This document shows positions 1 through 6,794 of a DNA stretch of 11,108 bases, piece by piece (the first letter of the stretch is position 1; the number at the start of each line of letters is the position of its first letter). The notes under the pieces are model-generated. The model was not told the DNA's origin, did not search any database, and saw only the letters and a program-made list of their open reading frames with translations. The DNA is from an uncultured Desulfotignum sp. (GTDB lineage: Bacteria > Desulfobacterota > Desulfobacteria > Desulfobacterales > Desulfobacteraceae), in assembly GCA_937951975.1 (NCBI GenBank), contig CALGAJ010000039.1, positions 1-11,108 of the forward strand, given 5' to 3'. Position numbers and translations under genes: made by a program.

Positions 1-172
1 GCCGCCCCTGGTGGAACAGCTGGCCCCGGGCGGACGCCTGGTCATGCCCGTGGGCGGGCGTTTTACCCAGGATCTGATCAAAATCACCCGAACCGATACC
101 GGATTTCACCAGGAGAACCTGGGGGGATGCCGGTTTGTCAAACTCATCGGCCAGCACGGTTGGAATGAATAA
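1..172 (+). CDS. pcm: Protein-L-isoaspartate O-methyltransferase, C-terminal end (partial)
   Basis: Only the last 56 residues are in the window; the reading frame enters at base 2 and stops at TAA 170-172. The visible part reads PPLVEQLAPGGRLVMPVGG, then QDLIKI, then FVKLIGQHGWNE. This is the ending of Pcm/PIMT enzymes: the strand after the SAM-binding core (LxPGGRLVxPVG) and the terminal FVPLIGKHGW-type strand. The family uses S-adenosylmethionine to methylate isoaspartyl residues in damaged proteins in the cytoplasm, starting their repair. The SAM-binding motif itself lies upstream of the window and cannot be checked. The stop codon overlaps the start of the next gene, so the two are probably translated from one message. 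Confidence 0.85.
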   Translation, partial: PPLVEQLAPGGRLVMPVGGRFTQDLIKITRTDTGFHQENLGGCRFVKLIGQHGWNE

Positions 173-1271
173 TTTCAAAGATCTGCTCATGGGGGTCTGC
201 CTAGGGGCCGCCAATATCATCCCCGGGGTTTCCGGGGGCACGTTTCTGCTGATTTTCAATATTTACGAACGGGTATTCAACATCATCAACTGCATCTCCC
301 GGCCGTTGCTGGTGCAGGCCGCCGGCCTGGCCGGCCGGTGGATCCGGCATCCTGTGCAGAAACACACACTCGGGGCTGTTACCTTGTTTTGTAAAGAAAA
401 TGATTTTGCCTTTCTGTTCAAGCTGATTGCCGGCGCTGTCATTGCCATTGTCGGGCTTTCCACCGTGATGAAACATTTACTGACCCATTGTTTTTCTTTG
501 ACCTATGCGTTTTTTTTCGGCCTGATCCTGGTGTCGATCCTGATTCCCATCCGGCTGATCCCGCGGTTCAGAATCCATTTGTTCGGGTTTGCCTGTTTGG
601 GCGCGGCCCTGACAGTGATGGTGTATGTTCAGGTCAATCCCTATGACCGGATGAAACATAAGTCCGCTTTTTACCAGGCGATTTATGAAACCCAGACACG
701 CGTACAAACAAACGGGTCGGAAGACAACGGGGCCGCACCGCCGGTATTGCCGGGGGCCGGTGCCGAGTATCTGTATGCGGCCCTGTGCGGGGCGGTTTCC
801 GTTTCCGCCATGGTCCTGCCCGGCATCAGCGGGTCTCTGGTCCTGATCCTGATGGGGGCCTATTATGATGTGTTGTCCGCCATATCGGCCCTGCCGTTTT
901 TCCGTGTGGAGGCCATCCTGTATCTGGGATGTTTCGGTATGGGCATTCTGGCGGGCGGGCTTTTGTTTGCACGGGTGATCAGTTTTGTGCTCAGACGTTT
1001 TTATGATGCCACCATGGCGTTTCTGCTGGGGCTGATGCTGGGATCCTTGTGGGCATTGTGGCCGTTCAAGCAGGTGGCGGTGCTGGAAACCCAGTATGTC
1101 CGGGAAAACAACACCGTGACCCTGCTGGAAAACGTGGCCGTATACACCAATGTCAATGTGGTGCCGGCCATGGACGGTCAGGCGGGATGGGCTGTGGTCC
1201 TGTTTCTTGCGGGCTGCGGCATCATGTATGGTTTTGTGCGGGCCCAGGAGGCAAAGACAACATCATCGTAA
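165..1271 (+). CDS. DUF368 membrane protein, probable polyprenyl-phosphate (C55-P) transporter
   Basis: A polytopic inner-membrane protein of 368 residues from the ATG at 165. It carries the two family signatures, one in each half: PGVSGGT at residues 20-26 and PGISGS at 219-224, each followed by a hydrophobic segment. This fits an internally duplicated transporter fold. DUF368 members (PopT) have been implicated, with DedA proteins, in returning undecaprenyl phosphate across the membrane for peptidoglycan and other envelope polymers; this role is carried over by family. Residues about 157-200 form a hydrophilic, probably non-cytoplasmic loop, and another polar stretch lies at about 305-340. 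Both make the protein somewhat longer than many members. Start choice: ATG 165 puts the first helix at the usual place but has no good Shine-Dalgarno sequence. A TTG at 135 lies about 7 bases after a GGGGGGA run and would add ten residues. The gene overlaps the pcm stop (ATGAATAA), so coupled translation is likely. Confidence 0.88.
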   Translation: MNNFKDLLMGVCLGAANIIPGVSGGTFLLIFNIYERVFNIINCISRPLLVQAAGLAGRWIRHPVQKHTLGAVTLFCKENDFAFLFKLIAGAVIAIVGLSTVMKHLLTHCFSLTYAFFFGLILVSILIPIRLIPRFRIHLFGFACLGAALTVMVYVQVNPYDRMKHKSAFYQAIYETQTRVQTNGSEDNGAAPPVLPGAGAEYLYAALCGAVSVSAMVLPGISGSLVLILMGAYYDVLSAISALPFFRVEAILYLGCFGMGILAGGLLFARVISFVLRRFYDATMAFLLGLMLGSLWALWPFKQVAVLETQYVRENNTVTLLENVAVYTNVNVVPAMDGQAGWAVVLFLAGCGIMYGFVRAQEAKTTSS

Positions 1272-1282
1272 AACGGTCCTGG

Positions 1283-2194
1283 TCAGCAGGATTCGGGGGT
1301 AAACGCCACTGCCTGGTCGATGGACGGGGCATCGGCGAACAGCATCACCAGGCGGTCCACGCCCAGGGCAATTCCCGCACAGGCAGGCATTGCTTCCAGT
1401 TCGGACAGAAATCGTTCCGGCATCGGCAAAGGCGGCATGCCAAAGTCCTGCCGGATCCGGTTTTCAGCTTCAAACCGCTGCCGCTGCGCATCGGCATCAG
1501 TCAGTTCCGTAAACCCGTTGGCCAGTTCAATACCGGCCATGTAGAATTCGCATCTTTGGGCCAGGCCGGGATTGTCCGGGTGCAGGGCTGCCAGGCTGGC
1601 CAGGGATCTGGGATAATCCATGAGAAAAGCCGGCTGGTTTTGACCCAGGCAGGGTTCGATCACAAATCCCATGATGTCATCGAACCGGCCGTCGGCCAAA
1701 GCCCGGTCACAGGAGACACCGGCATGGATTTCAAATGCCCGGTGCACGGTGAGCCGCTCAAACGGCCGGGTCAGATCCAATGTACGGCCCTGGTAGCACA
1801 GCCGGTCTTTCATGTTCATGCCCCGGGCGATATGACGTACCAGAGACTGGCACTGGTCCATGAGATCCAGATAGGTATCCCCGGCCCCGTACCATTCCAG
1901 CAGGGTCATCTCGGGCAGGTGAAACCGGCCCCGCTCGTTTTTTCTGAAACATTTGCAGATCTGGAAAATGTGTGAATATCCCCTGGCCAGAAGCCGTTTC
2001 ATATACAGCTCCGGGGAGGCCATCAGAAAATGGTCCCCTGACAGGATCAAATCGATATGGGCTTCGGGAATAACGGCCGGGCTCCGGACCGGTGTTTCCA
2101 CTTCCAGATAACGATGCGCGCAAAAAAACTCGCGGATGAGCCGGATCACCCGGGCCCGGACGTCAAGGGCCCGGGCATGATGGAATGAGGGCAT
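1283..2194 (-). CDS. epmA: EpmA/GenX-type EF-P lysine ligase (truncated lysyl-tRNA synthetase paralogue)
   Basis: A 303-residue class II aminoacyl-tRNA-synthetase catalytic domain with no N-terminal anticodon-binding domain, which is the layout of EpmA (also GenX/PoxA/YjeA). Motif 1 is around LEVETP (30-35). Motif 2 begins FRKNERGRFHLPEMTLLEWY (83-102), and motif 3 is GIALGVDRLVML (274-285). SPELYMKRLL (60-69) and GIELANGFTELTD (221-233) also match E. coli EpmA closely. Known members attach (R)-beta-lysine to a conserved lysine of elongation factor P, which helps ribosomes pass polyproline stretches. The partner genes efp and epmB are not in this window, so the exact donor and target here are inferred. 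It starts 13 bases after the deacetylase stop with only a weak AGG upstream, and is the last gene of the minus-strand set. Its stop faces the DUF368 stop 11 bases away. A full LysRS is ruled out by length. Confidence 0.88.
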   Translation of the reverse strand: MPSFHHARALDVRARVIRLIREFFCAHRYLEVETPVRSPAVIPEAHIDLILSGDHFLMASPELYMKRLLARGYSHIFQICKCFRKNERGRFHLPEMTLLEWYGAGDTYLDLMDQCQSLVRHIARGMNMKDRLCYQGRTLDLTRPFERLTVHRAFEIHAGVSCDRALADGRFDDIMGFVIEPCLGQNQPAFLMDYPRSLASLAALHPDNPGLAQRCEFYMAGIELANGFTELTDADAQRQRFEAENRIRQDFGMPPLPMPERFLSELEAMPACAGIALGVDRLVMLFADAPSIDQAVAFTPESC

Positions 2195-2207
2195 GGTGCC
2201 TAAGGTG

Positions 2208-3521
2208 TCAGTTTTTCCGGTGGTAAGCGTCTTTGGGCCGGTCCATCAGAAACACATGGTCATATTTTTCTCTGGATGCCGCATCAAACAGTTCATAGCC
2301 TTTTTCGATGCAGGCCGGGCAGGCATTGATGGGAATGTGGACCCCTAAAATGTGAAACCCGGGCGTGGCCTGGGAGTCGATTTCAAAACATCCGCCGCAG
2401 TCTTTGCAGATCCGGATCCGTTCTTTCTGGCGTTCGAAGATATTGTCGGTATCATAAAAGATCTCTTTGTGGCGGATCTGGATCTCTCCGGGTTTCCCTG
2501 CATCTTCACGCATCTGAAACCGCTGGGACCAGTAGGTATTGATCTGTTTCGTGGTTTTCTTGATTTTATCGGTGATGCTCACGGACTGCTTGAGTTTTTC
2601 AGGATTGTAGTCCGGTTCCACCACACCGGCATAGTCAATGCCGGCCATGGCCAGGATGATGCCCAGATTGACATAGGGCAGCGCGCCTTCAATGGCATAA
2701 CCGCCTTCCAGCACGGCAATATCGGGTTTGAGCAGGGTGGTGAGTTCGGCATACCCCTGGGCGCAGAAGTTCATGTTGGTCAAGGGATCCGTGTAATGGT
2801 TGTCCTGACCTGCCGAGTTGATCACCAGATCGGGTTTGAACTCTTCCAGCACCGGCAGTACGCAGTGATTGATCACATACAGATACCCTTCGGTGGAGGT
2901 GCCCGGCGGCAGAGGAATGTTCAGGTTGCTGCCCTTGGCATTGGGACCGCCCAGTTCTCCGGGAAATCCGGTGCCCGGAAACATGGTCCGGCCGTCCTGG
3001 TGCAGGGAGAGGAACAGCACATCCGGATCATGCCAGTAAATGTTGTCCGTACCGTCCCCGTGATGGCAGTCGGTATCCACGATGGCAATGCGTTTGACGC
3101 CGTAGCGGCTTCGGATGTATTCCACCATGATGGCTTCGATGTTGATATGACAGAACCCCCGGCCCCCATGGGAGACCCGCATGGAATGATGTCCCGGAGG
3201 CCGGATCAGGGCGAATCCGTTCTGGATTTCCTTGTTCATGACGGCATCGGCAATCACCTTGGCCCCGCCGGCACTGATGAGATGGGATTCCGTGGTGATG
3301 GACGCTTCATCCGGTACGCAGAACTGGGCCCGCCGGATATCTTCGGCCGTGGCCAGCATGGGTTTGTATTCAATGATTCCAGGAATATCAAAGATGCCTT
3401 CTTCGGTGACCTGATCCTGGGTGTATAACAATCGCTCTTCCCGTTCCGGGTGGGTGGGGTCGATGGCCCAGTCAAAGGCGGGGAAAAATACCAGTCCGGT
3501 TTTATGCAAAGCTTTTAACAT
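2208..3521 (-). CDS. Histone-deacetylase-family amidohydrolase with cysteine-rich C-terminal extension
   Basis: 437 residues from the ATG at 3521. About the first 305 residues form the arginase-like deacetylase fold shared by HDACs, AcuC and acetylpolyamine amidohydrolases. Visible active-site pieces are RPPGHHS (His111-His112, the catalytic pair), GFCHIN, DTDCHHGDGT (zinc ligands Asp151 and His153 by alignment to HDAC8), SAGQDNH (third ligand Asp240) and LEGGY (Tyr275). All key residues are present, so it should be an active zinc- or iron-dependent deacylase. The remaining roughly 120 residues are not part of the standard fold. They hold CKDCGGC (Cys372, 375, 378) and CPAC (Cys401, 404), which looks like a zinc ribbon. 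Start choice: AGAGGG lies 6 bases before ATG 3521, while a TTG at 3536 in the same frame has no such support. The gene begins 11 bases after hyuA ends, so co-expression is likely. The natural substrate is unknown; a role on histones is not implied. Confidence 0.9.
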   Translation of the reverse strand: MLKALHKTGLVFFPAFDWAIDPTHPEREERLLYTQDQVTEEGIFDIPGIIEYKPMLATAEDIRRAQFCVPDEASITTESHLISAGGAKVIADAVMNKEIQNGFALIRPPGHHSMRVSHGGRGFCHINIEAIMVEYIRSRYGVKRIAIVDTDCHHGDGTDNIYWHDPDVLFLSLHQDGRTMFPGTGFPGELGGPNAKGSNLNIPLPPGTSTEGYLYVINHCVLPVLEEFKPDLVINSAGQDNHYTDPLTNMNFCAQGYAELTTLLKPDIAVLEGGYAIEGALPYVNLGIILAMAGIDYAGVVEPDYNPEKLKQSVSITDKIKKTTKQINTYWSQRFQMREDAGKPGEIQIRHKEIFYDTDNIFERQKERIRICKDCGGCFEIDSQATPGFHILGVHIPINACPACIEKGYELFDAASREKYDHVFLMDRPKDAYHRKN

Positions 3522-3532
3522 GGAATCCCTCT

Positions 3533-5206
3533 TCAATGTAACACCGTTTCATAGCCTTTGATCAGGCCGGGTTTGAGTTGCATTTTGGTGCGGAAGATCT
3601 TTCCCCGGGGTGAAAAATTCCGGATGATATTGAATTTCTGAAATTCCACCACTTCCACCTCTTCCAGATTTTCAGGATCGGCGCCGGCATTGATGGCTTT
3701 TTCCCGGAGCAGGGTATAGGCGGTTTCCATGAGGTCATCTTCTGAAAAGGTTTTGGAGATGGGCTCGGCAAAGTCTTCTTCATGGGCCGTGACAATGCCC
3801 TGTTCCGTGTCCGCGTATAAGGAAACTTCACAGGTGGTCCGGGCCAGGGCCGCACCCACGGCATTAGCCACAGGTGAGTTGGGAACCGCCAGGGTGTCGA
3901 TCTGGTAAAGATCTTCGATTTTCTGGGCAAAAAACGGGGCCGGTCCCCCTAAAACCAGTATTTTCTGGGGACTCAGTTTATATCCTTCCAGAAAATCGTG
4001 CACCGTATACACGGGCTGGGAATTGATCTGATCGATCATTACAAAGGTTTTTTTCAATATGATGGTACAGCAGGTTTTAAACACCTTTTCAGCCGCGTCT
4101 TCAATCGAAAGACCCAGTTGCCGGGCAATGGTTTCAATTCCGGCGACCGCCTTTTCCCGGTTCCCGGTATCCATGACGTTCAGCACGATCATGGCATCCG
4201 TGGGTGTGGGCAAGGGCCCTCCGAAGGCCATGGCCGGTCCCTGCCGATCCGGGCCGATGGTCAGGTTACCGTCCTTGACACGCAGGACACTGTCGCCGCC
4301 GATCCCTTTGGAATCGGTGCGCAGAGACCGGATCAGGCTTTTGTAACTGCCCCTTTGAATCCCTACCGGTTCAAGCAACGGGGCTTTGTCCACCAGAAAC
4401 GCAATGTCCGTGGTGGTACCGCCGATATCCAGCACAATGGCATCCTGTCCTTCCGGAGCATAGGGAATAGCGCCCATGATGCTCGCGGCCGGGCCGGACA
4501 GCACGGTTTGTCCGGGAAAGTTCATGGATGTTTCCAGGCTCATGGTGCCGCCGTCCGCTTTTAAAATCCGGATGGGCACGGTCAACCCTTTTTCCACCAG
4601 ACTTTTTTTCACAGCCTCGAAAAATGATTTATGAAGTGAAAATACCGCAGCATTCAGATGGGTGGTGGCGATTCGCCGGGGAAAGTTCAGGTTGCCGGAT
4701 ACATGATGACCTAAAAAGATTTTTTTGAAATATTTGTTGAGAATCCGCTTAATCAGAATTTCATGGGACGGATTCCTGACACAGAATTTGCTGACCACGC
4801 CGACATACTGGATACCGTCATCCACCATTTTTTTGGCGATGTCCTGAATCTGCATCTCATTGACCGGGGCTTTTTCTCGTCCCCGGTGGTTGATGGAGCC
4901 GGATACGGCATAATAATGATCTCCGGTTCGGAAGAATTCCGGATCAATGCCGGGACCGGCCGACACAATCATGCCTACCGGCGCCATGGTCTGCTGGATA
5001 ATGGCATTGGTGGTCAAGGTGGTGGAAATGACCGCGCGTTCGATTTGAGCGGGATCTACGGATTCAAGCAGCTGAGTGAACCCTGAAAGAACCGTGCTGA
5101 AAAGATCCTCATGGTCTGTGGTAACCCTGACACTTTTTTCAACACCCTTGTTGCTTAAAAGAACCGCATATGTGTGAGTGCCGCCAACATCCAAACCTAT
5201 TATCAT
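3533..5206 (-). CDS. Hydantoinase/oxoprolinase family protein, short HyuA type
   Basis: 557 residues with the HyuA-type ATPase (ASKHA) fold. The N-terminal half has the phosphate-binding DVGGTHT (6-12) and STTLTTNAI (61-69). The core has ADGGTM (217-222), LSGPAAS (236-242), LDIGGTTTDI (259-268) and GIGGDS (301-306). VLGGPA (418-423) and NAVGAALA (448-455) follow. Family members use ATP to activate the carbonyl of a lactam or hydantoin (5-oxoproline, N-methylhydantoin) or act in ketone carboxylases. Typical HyuA proteins are near 680-700 residues, so the C-terminal domain here is short, and no HyuB partner is seen next to it. An AGGA lies 7 bases before the ATG at 5206, supporting that start. 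It is the first gene of the three-gene block with the deacetylase and epmA. The substrate cannot be told from sequence; a regulatory or activase-like ATPase is a less likely alternative. Confidence 0.85.
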   Translation of the reverse strand: MIIGLDVGGTHTYAVLLSNKGVEKSVRVTTDHEDLFSTVLSGFTQLLESVDPAQIERAVISTTLTTNAIIQQTMAPVGMIVSAGPGIDPEFFRTGDHYYAVSGSINHRGREKAPVNEMQIQDIAKKMVDDGIQYVGVVSKFCVRNPSHEILIKRILNKYFKKIFLGHHVSGNLNFPRRIATTHLNAAVFSLHKSFFEAVKKSLVEKGLTVPIRILKADGGTMSLETSMNFPGQTVLSGPAASIMGAIPYAPEGQDAIVLDIGGTTTDIAFLVDKAPLLEPVGIQRGSYKSLIRSLRTDSKGIGGDSVLRVKDGNLTIGPDRQGPAMAFGGPLPTPTDAMIVLNVMDTGNREKAVAGIETIARQLGLSIEDAAEKVFKTCCTIILKKTFVMIDQINSQPVYTVHDFLEGYKLSPQKILVLGGPAPFFAQKIEDLYQIDTLAVPNSPVANAVGAALARTTCEVSLYADTEQGIVTAHEEDFAEPISKTFSEDDLMETAYTLLREKAINAGADPENLEEVEVVEFQKFNIIRNFSPRGKIFRTKMQLKPGLIKGYETVLH

Positions 5207-5293
5207 GGCGTAGTCCTGTGTCTAAAAGATTGAGTTCCGACCGTCATCCAACCAAAACATGTCGCAGAAAAGCTTCTCAGAAAAATAAAGGGT

Positions 5294-5329
5294 TGTCAAT
5301 GACGTTTTTCCCAAGGGAATTTCCAACGT
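5294..5329 (-). promoter_or_regulatory. Inverted repeat and TTGACA hexamer upstream of hyuA (candidate operator/promoter)
   Basis: In the 136-base gap between lysR and hyuA, the minus strand shows ACGTT, TTCCC, TT, GGGAA, AACGT as an interrupted dyad over 5329-5302. The inner TTCCC-TT-GGGAA arms are perfect and also fit a LysR-type T-N11-A box. TTGACA, a consensus -35 hexamer, sits just downstream at 5299-5294. No good -10 hexamer lies at 16-18 bases (the best are GAAGCT or AAGCTT), which would suit an activator-dependent promoter but also weakens the call. There is no T-run after the dyad, so a rho-independent terminator for lysR is unlikely. The rest of the gap shows only the hyuA ribosome binding site. 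Confidence 0.35.
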
Positions 5330-5342
5330 TATTTCATCTGGA

Positions 5343-6242
5343 TCAGGTTTTTGCTAAACTTTGTTTGGCAAAAATAATGAATTTCCGGCAGACAGGAGAA
5401 CGGGTCCGATTTTTTGCCAGAGTCAGGTAGAAAAACCGGTTCAGTGCCAGGCCGTTTACTGAAAGTGCCGCCAGTCGCCCTGAAGCAATTTCATCTGCTA
5501 CGGCTGCCGTGGAAAGAATGGAGATGCCCAGCCGGTTGAGAATGCCCTGAATGACGGAGACGCTGGATCCCATGGTCATTTTGACGTTCAGTTGTTTGGG
5601 ATCCAGCCCCGCGTCGGTGATGGTTTTACAGATGGATTGCCAGGTGCCGGATCCGGGTTCCCTGGCGATGAAAGGTTGCTCAATCAGTTCAGAAAAATCG
5701 ATCGAAGACCGGTGTGCCCATGAATGATCCGCCGGTATGATGAGTTTCATTTCGTCCGCCAGAAGCGTTTCCTGAACAATGGCTGTATCCGGGGTCCGGG
5801 CCCCCACCACACCTAAATCCACCCGGCCGTTTTTAACATCGTTGATAATTTGAAGGGTATCGCCGCTGACAAGGTGGATCGATACATCCGGATACGCTTT
5901 GAAAAAAGGGCCCATCAGTCCGGGAAGCACATATCCGGCCGGGATGGTGCTGCCGCCGATAATCAAAGGACCTTTGGTGCACCCGATAAAATCCTGTAAA
6001 GCGGATTCCGTGGTGTCTTTGAGAGCCAGCATTTTCCGGGCATGCTCAAACAGAATCCAGCCGGCCCGGGTGGGTTCAGTTTTTTTTCCCAGCCGGTCCA
6101 GAAGCCGGCATTGAAAATACTTTTCCAGTTCCTTGATGTGGCTGGACACCGTGGGTTGAGACAGGTGGATGATGTCGGACGCTTTTGAAAAGCTTTGTTC
6201 ATTGACCACAGTGACAAATATTTTAAGCTGCCAGAGATCCAT
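5343..6242 (-). CDS. LysR-type transcriptional regulator, resembling the selenium-metabolism-associated group
   Basis: 299 residues, the normal LysR length. The N-terminal winged helix-turn-helix covers about residues 1-60, with the recognition part SFSKASDIIHLSQPTVSSHIKELE at 17-40. A linker helix follows, then the effector-binding domain (about 91-295) with GGSTIPAGYVLP (96-107), DLGVVGA (142-148), IAREPGSGT (192-200) and GISILSTAAVA (239-249). The GGSTIPxGYxLP, REPGSGT and GISILSTxAVAxE signatures recall the LysR regulators annotated as selenium-metabolism-associated. That is pattern recognition from memory, and no selenium gene is visible here. The ATG at 6242 comes 3 bases after the coaD stop, and the nearest AGGA is 13 bases away, so translation is probably coupled to coaD. 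Unlike many LysR genes it is not divergent from a target. The downstream hyuA block, beginning 136 bases further on, is the obvious candidate target. Confidence 0.9.
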   Translation of the reverse strand: MDLWQLKIFVTVVNEQSFSKASDIIHLSQPTVSSHIKELEKYFQCRLLDRLGKKTEPTRAGWILFEHARKMLALKDTTESALQDFIGCTKGPLIIGGSTIPAGYVLPGLMGPFFKAYPDVSIHLVSGDTLQIINDVKNGRVDLGVVGARTPDTAIVQETLLADEMKLIIPADHSWAHRSSIDFSELIEQPFIAREPGSGTWQSICKTITDAGLDPKQLNVKMTMGSSVSVIQGILNRLGISILSTAAVADEIASGRLAALSVNGLALNRFFYLTLAKNRTRSPVCRKFIIFAKQSLAKT

Positions 6243-6245
6243 GAA

Positions 6246-6794
6246 CTATCGGGGATCCTTATTTTCAATGAATTGTCCGGGATGGGGTTCTTTTTTGGGA
6301 AATTTTTCCAGAAGTTTGATTCGGACCGGTTCCGGGACCATATCGGAAACATCGGCCCCGAACTGGGCTGCTTCCTTGATAATGGAAGAAGAGGTGAAAA
6401 TCCATCGGAATCCGGTCATCAGAAATACGGACTGCACATCTTTGTGCAGTTTTCGGTTCATCAACGCCATCTGGAATTCATTTTCAAAATCCGAGATGGC
6501 CCGCATTCCCCGGATGATCGCCACGGCATGTTTCATTCTGGCATAGTCCACCAGCAGCCCGTCAAAGGCATCCACTTTCAACGCCTCGTTGCCGTTAAAA
6601 CTCTGCTGCATCATTTCCAGGCGCTCTTCAATGGAAAACAGGTATTTTTTGGTGGGGTTCCTGAGGATGGCCACGATCACTTCATCAAAAATTTCTAAGG
6701 CCCGCTGGATCACATCCATGTGCCCATTGGTCAAAGGATCAAAGGATCCGGGATAAATGGCGATTCTGTTTTGGGGAAGCCGTTTTTTTTTCAT
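6246..6794 (-). CDS. coaD: Phosphopantetheine adenylyltransferase
   Basis: 182 residues. This cytoplasmic enzyme transfers AMP from ATP to 4'-phosphopantetheine, making dephospho-CoA in the fourth step of CoA synthesis. The nucleotidyltransferase signature GSFDPLTNGH is at 16-25, holding the HxGH-type motif as TNGH. RGMRAISDFENEFQMALMNR (95-114) and TSSSIIKE (134-141) are the other family hallmarks. The usual length is about 160 residues, and here a short basic N-terminus (MKKKRLPQNR) and about 15 extra C-terminal residues account for the difference. AGGA lies 6 bases before the ATG. The start overlaps the rsmD stop as ATGA, an arrangement of rsmD and coaD that is common in bacteria. Codons 2-4 are a run of nine A bases. 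Confidence 0.96.
   Translation of the reverse strand: MKKKRLPQNRIAIYPGSFDPLTNGHMDVIQRALEIFDEVIVAILRNPTKKYLFSIEERLEMMQQSFNGNEALKVDAFDGLLVDYARMKHAVAIIRGMRAISDFENEFQMALMNRKLHKDVQSVFLMTGFRWIFTSSSIIKEAAQFGADVSDMVPEPVRIKLLEKFPKKEPHPGQFIENKDPR

Noticed and set aside
135..164. TTG start for the DUF368 gene, ten residues upstream of the chosen ATG
   Set aside because: A GGGGGGA run sits at a suitable distance, so it is possible, but the added residues look unlike the family N-terminus and ATG 165 fits better.
1049..1975. Long open plus-strand frame opposite epmA and over the end of the DUF368 gene
   Set aside because: It is antisense to a clearly recognisable EpmA protein, is rich in Gly, His and Gln as shadow frames often are, and matches no family I know.
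2352..3428. Long open plus-strand frame of about 358 codons opposite the deacetylase gene
   Set aside because: It runs entirely antisense to the HDAC-fold gene with all its active-site motifs; no domain or ribosome binding site supports it.
3522..3536. TTG start for the deacetylase gene, overlapping the hyuA stop
   Set aside because: The in-frame ATG at 3521 has AGAGGG at a 6-base spacing; the TTG has no Shine-Dalgarno sequence.
5264..5280. AAGCTT-centred near-palindrome upstream of hyuA
   Set aside because: The arms have mismatches and are short; this is expected by chance in AT-rich sequence.
5302..5329. Rho-independent terminator after lysR
   Set aside because: The stem is short and interrupted, and no T-run follows on the minus strand, so an operator is the better reading.
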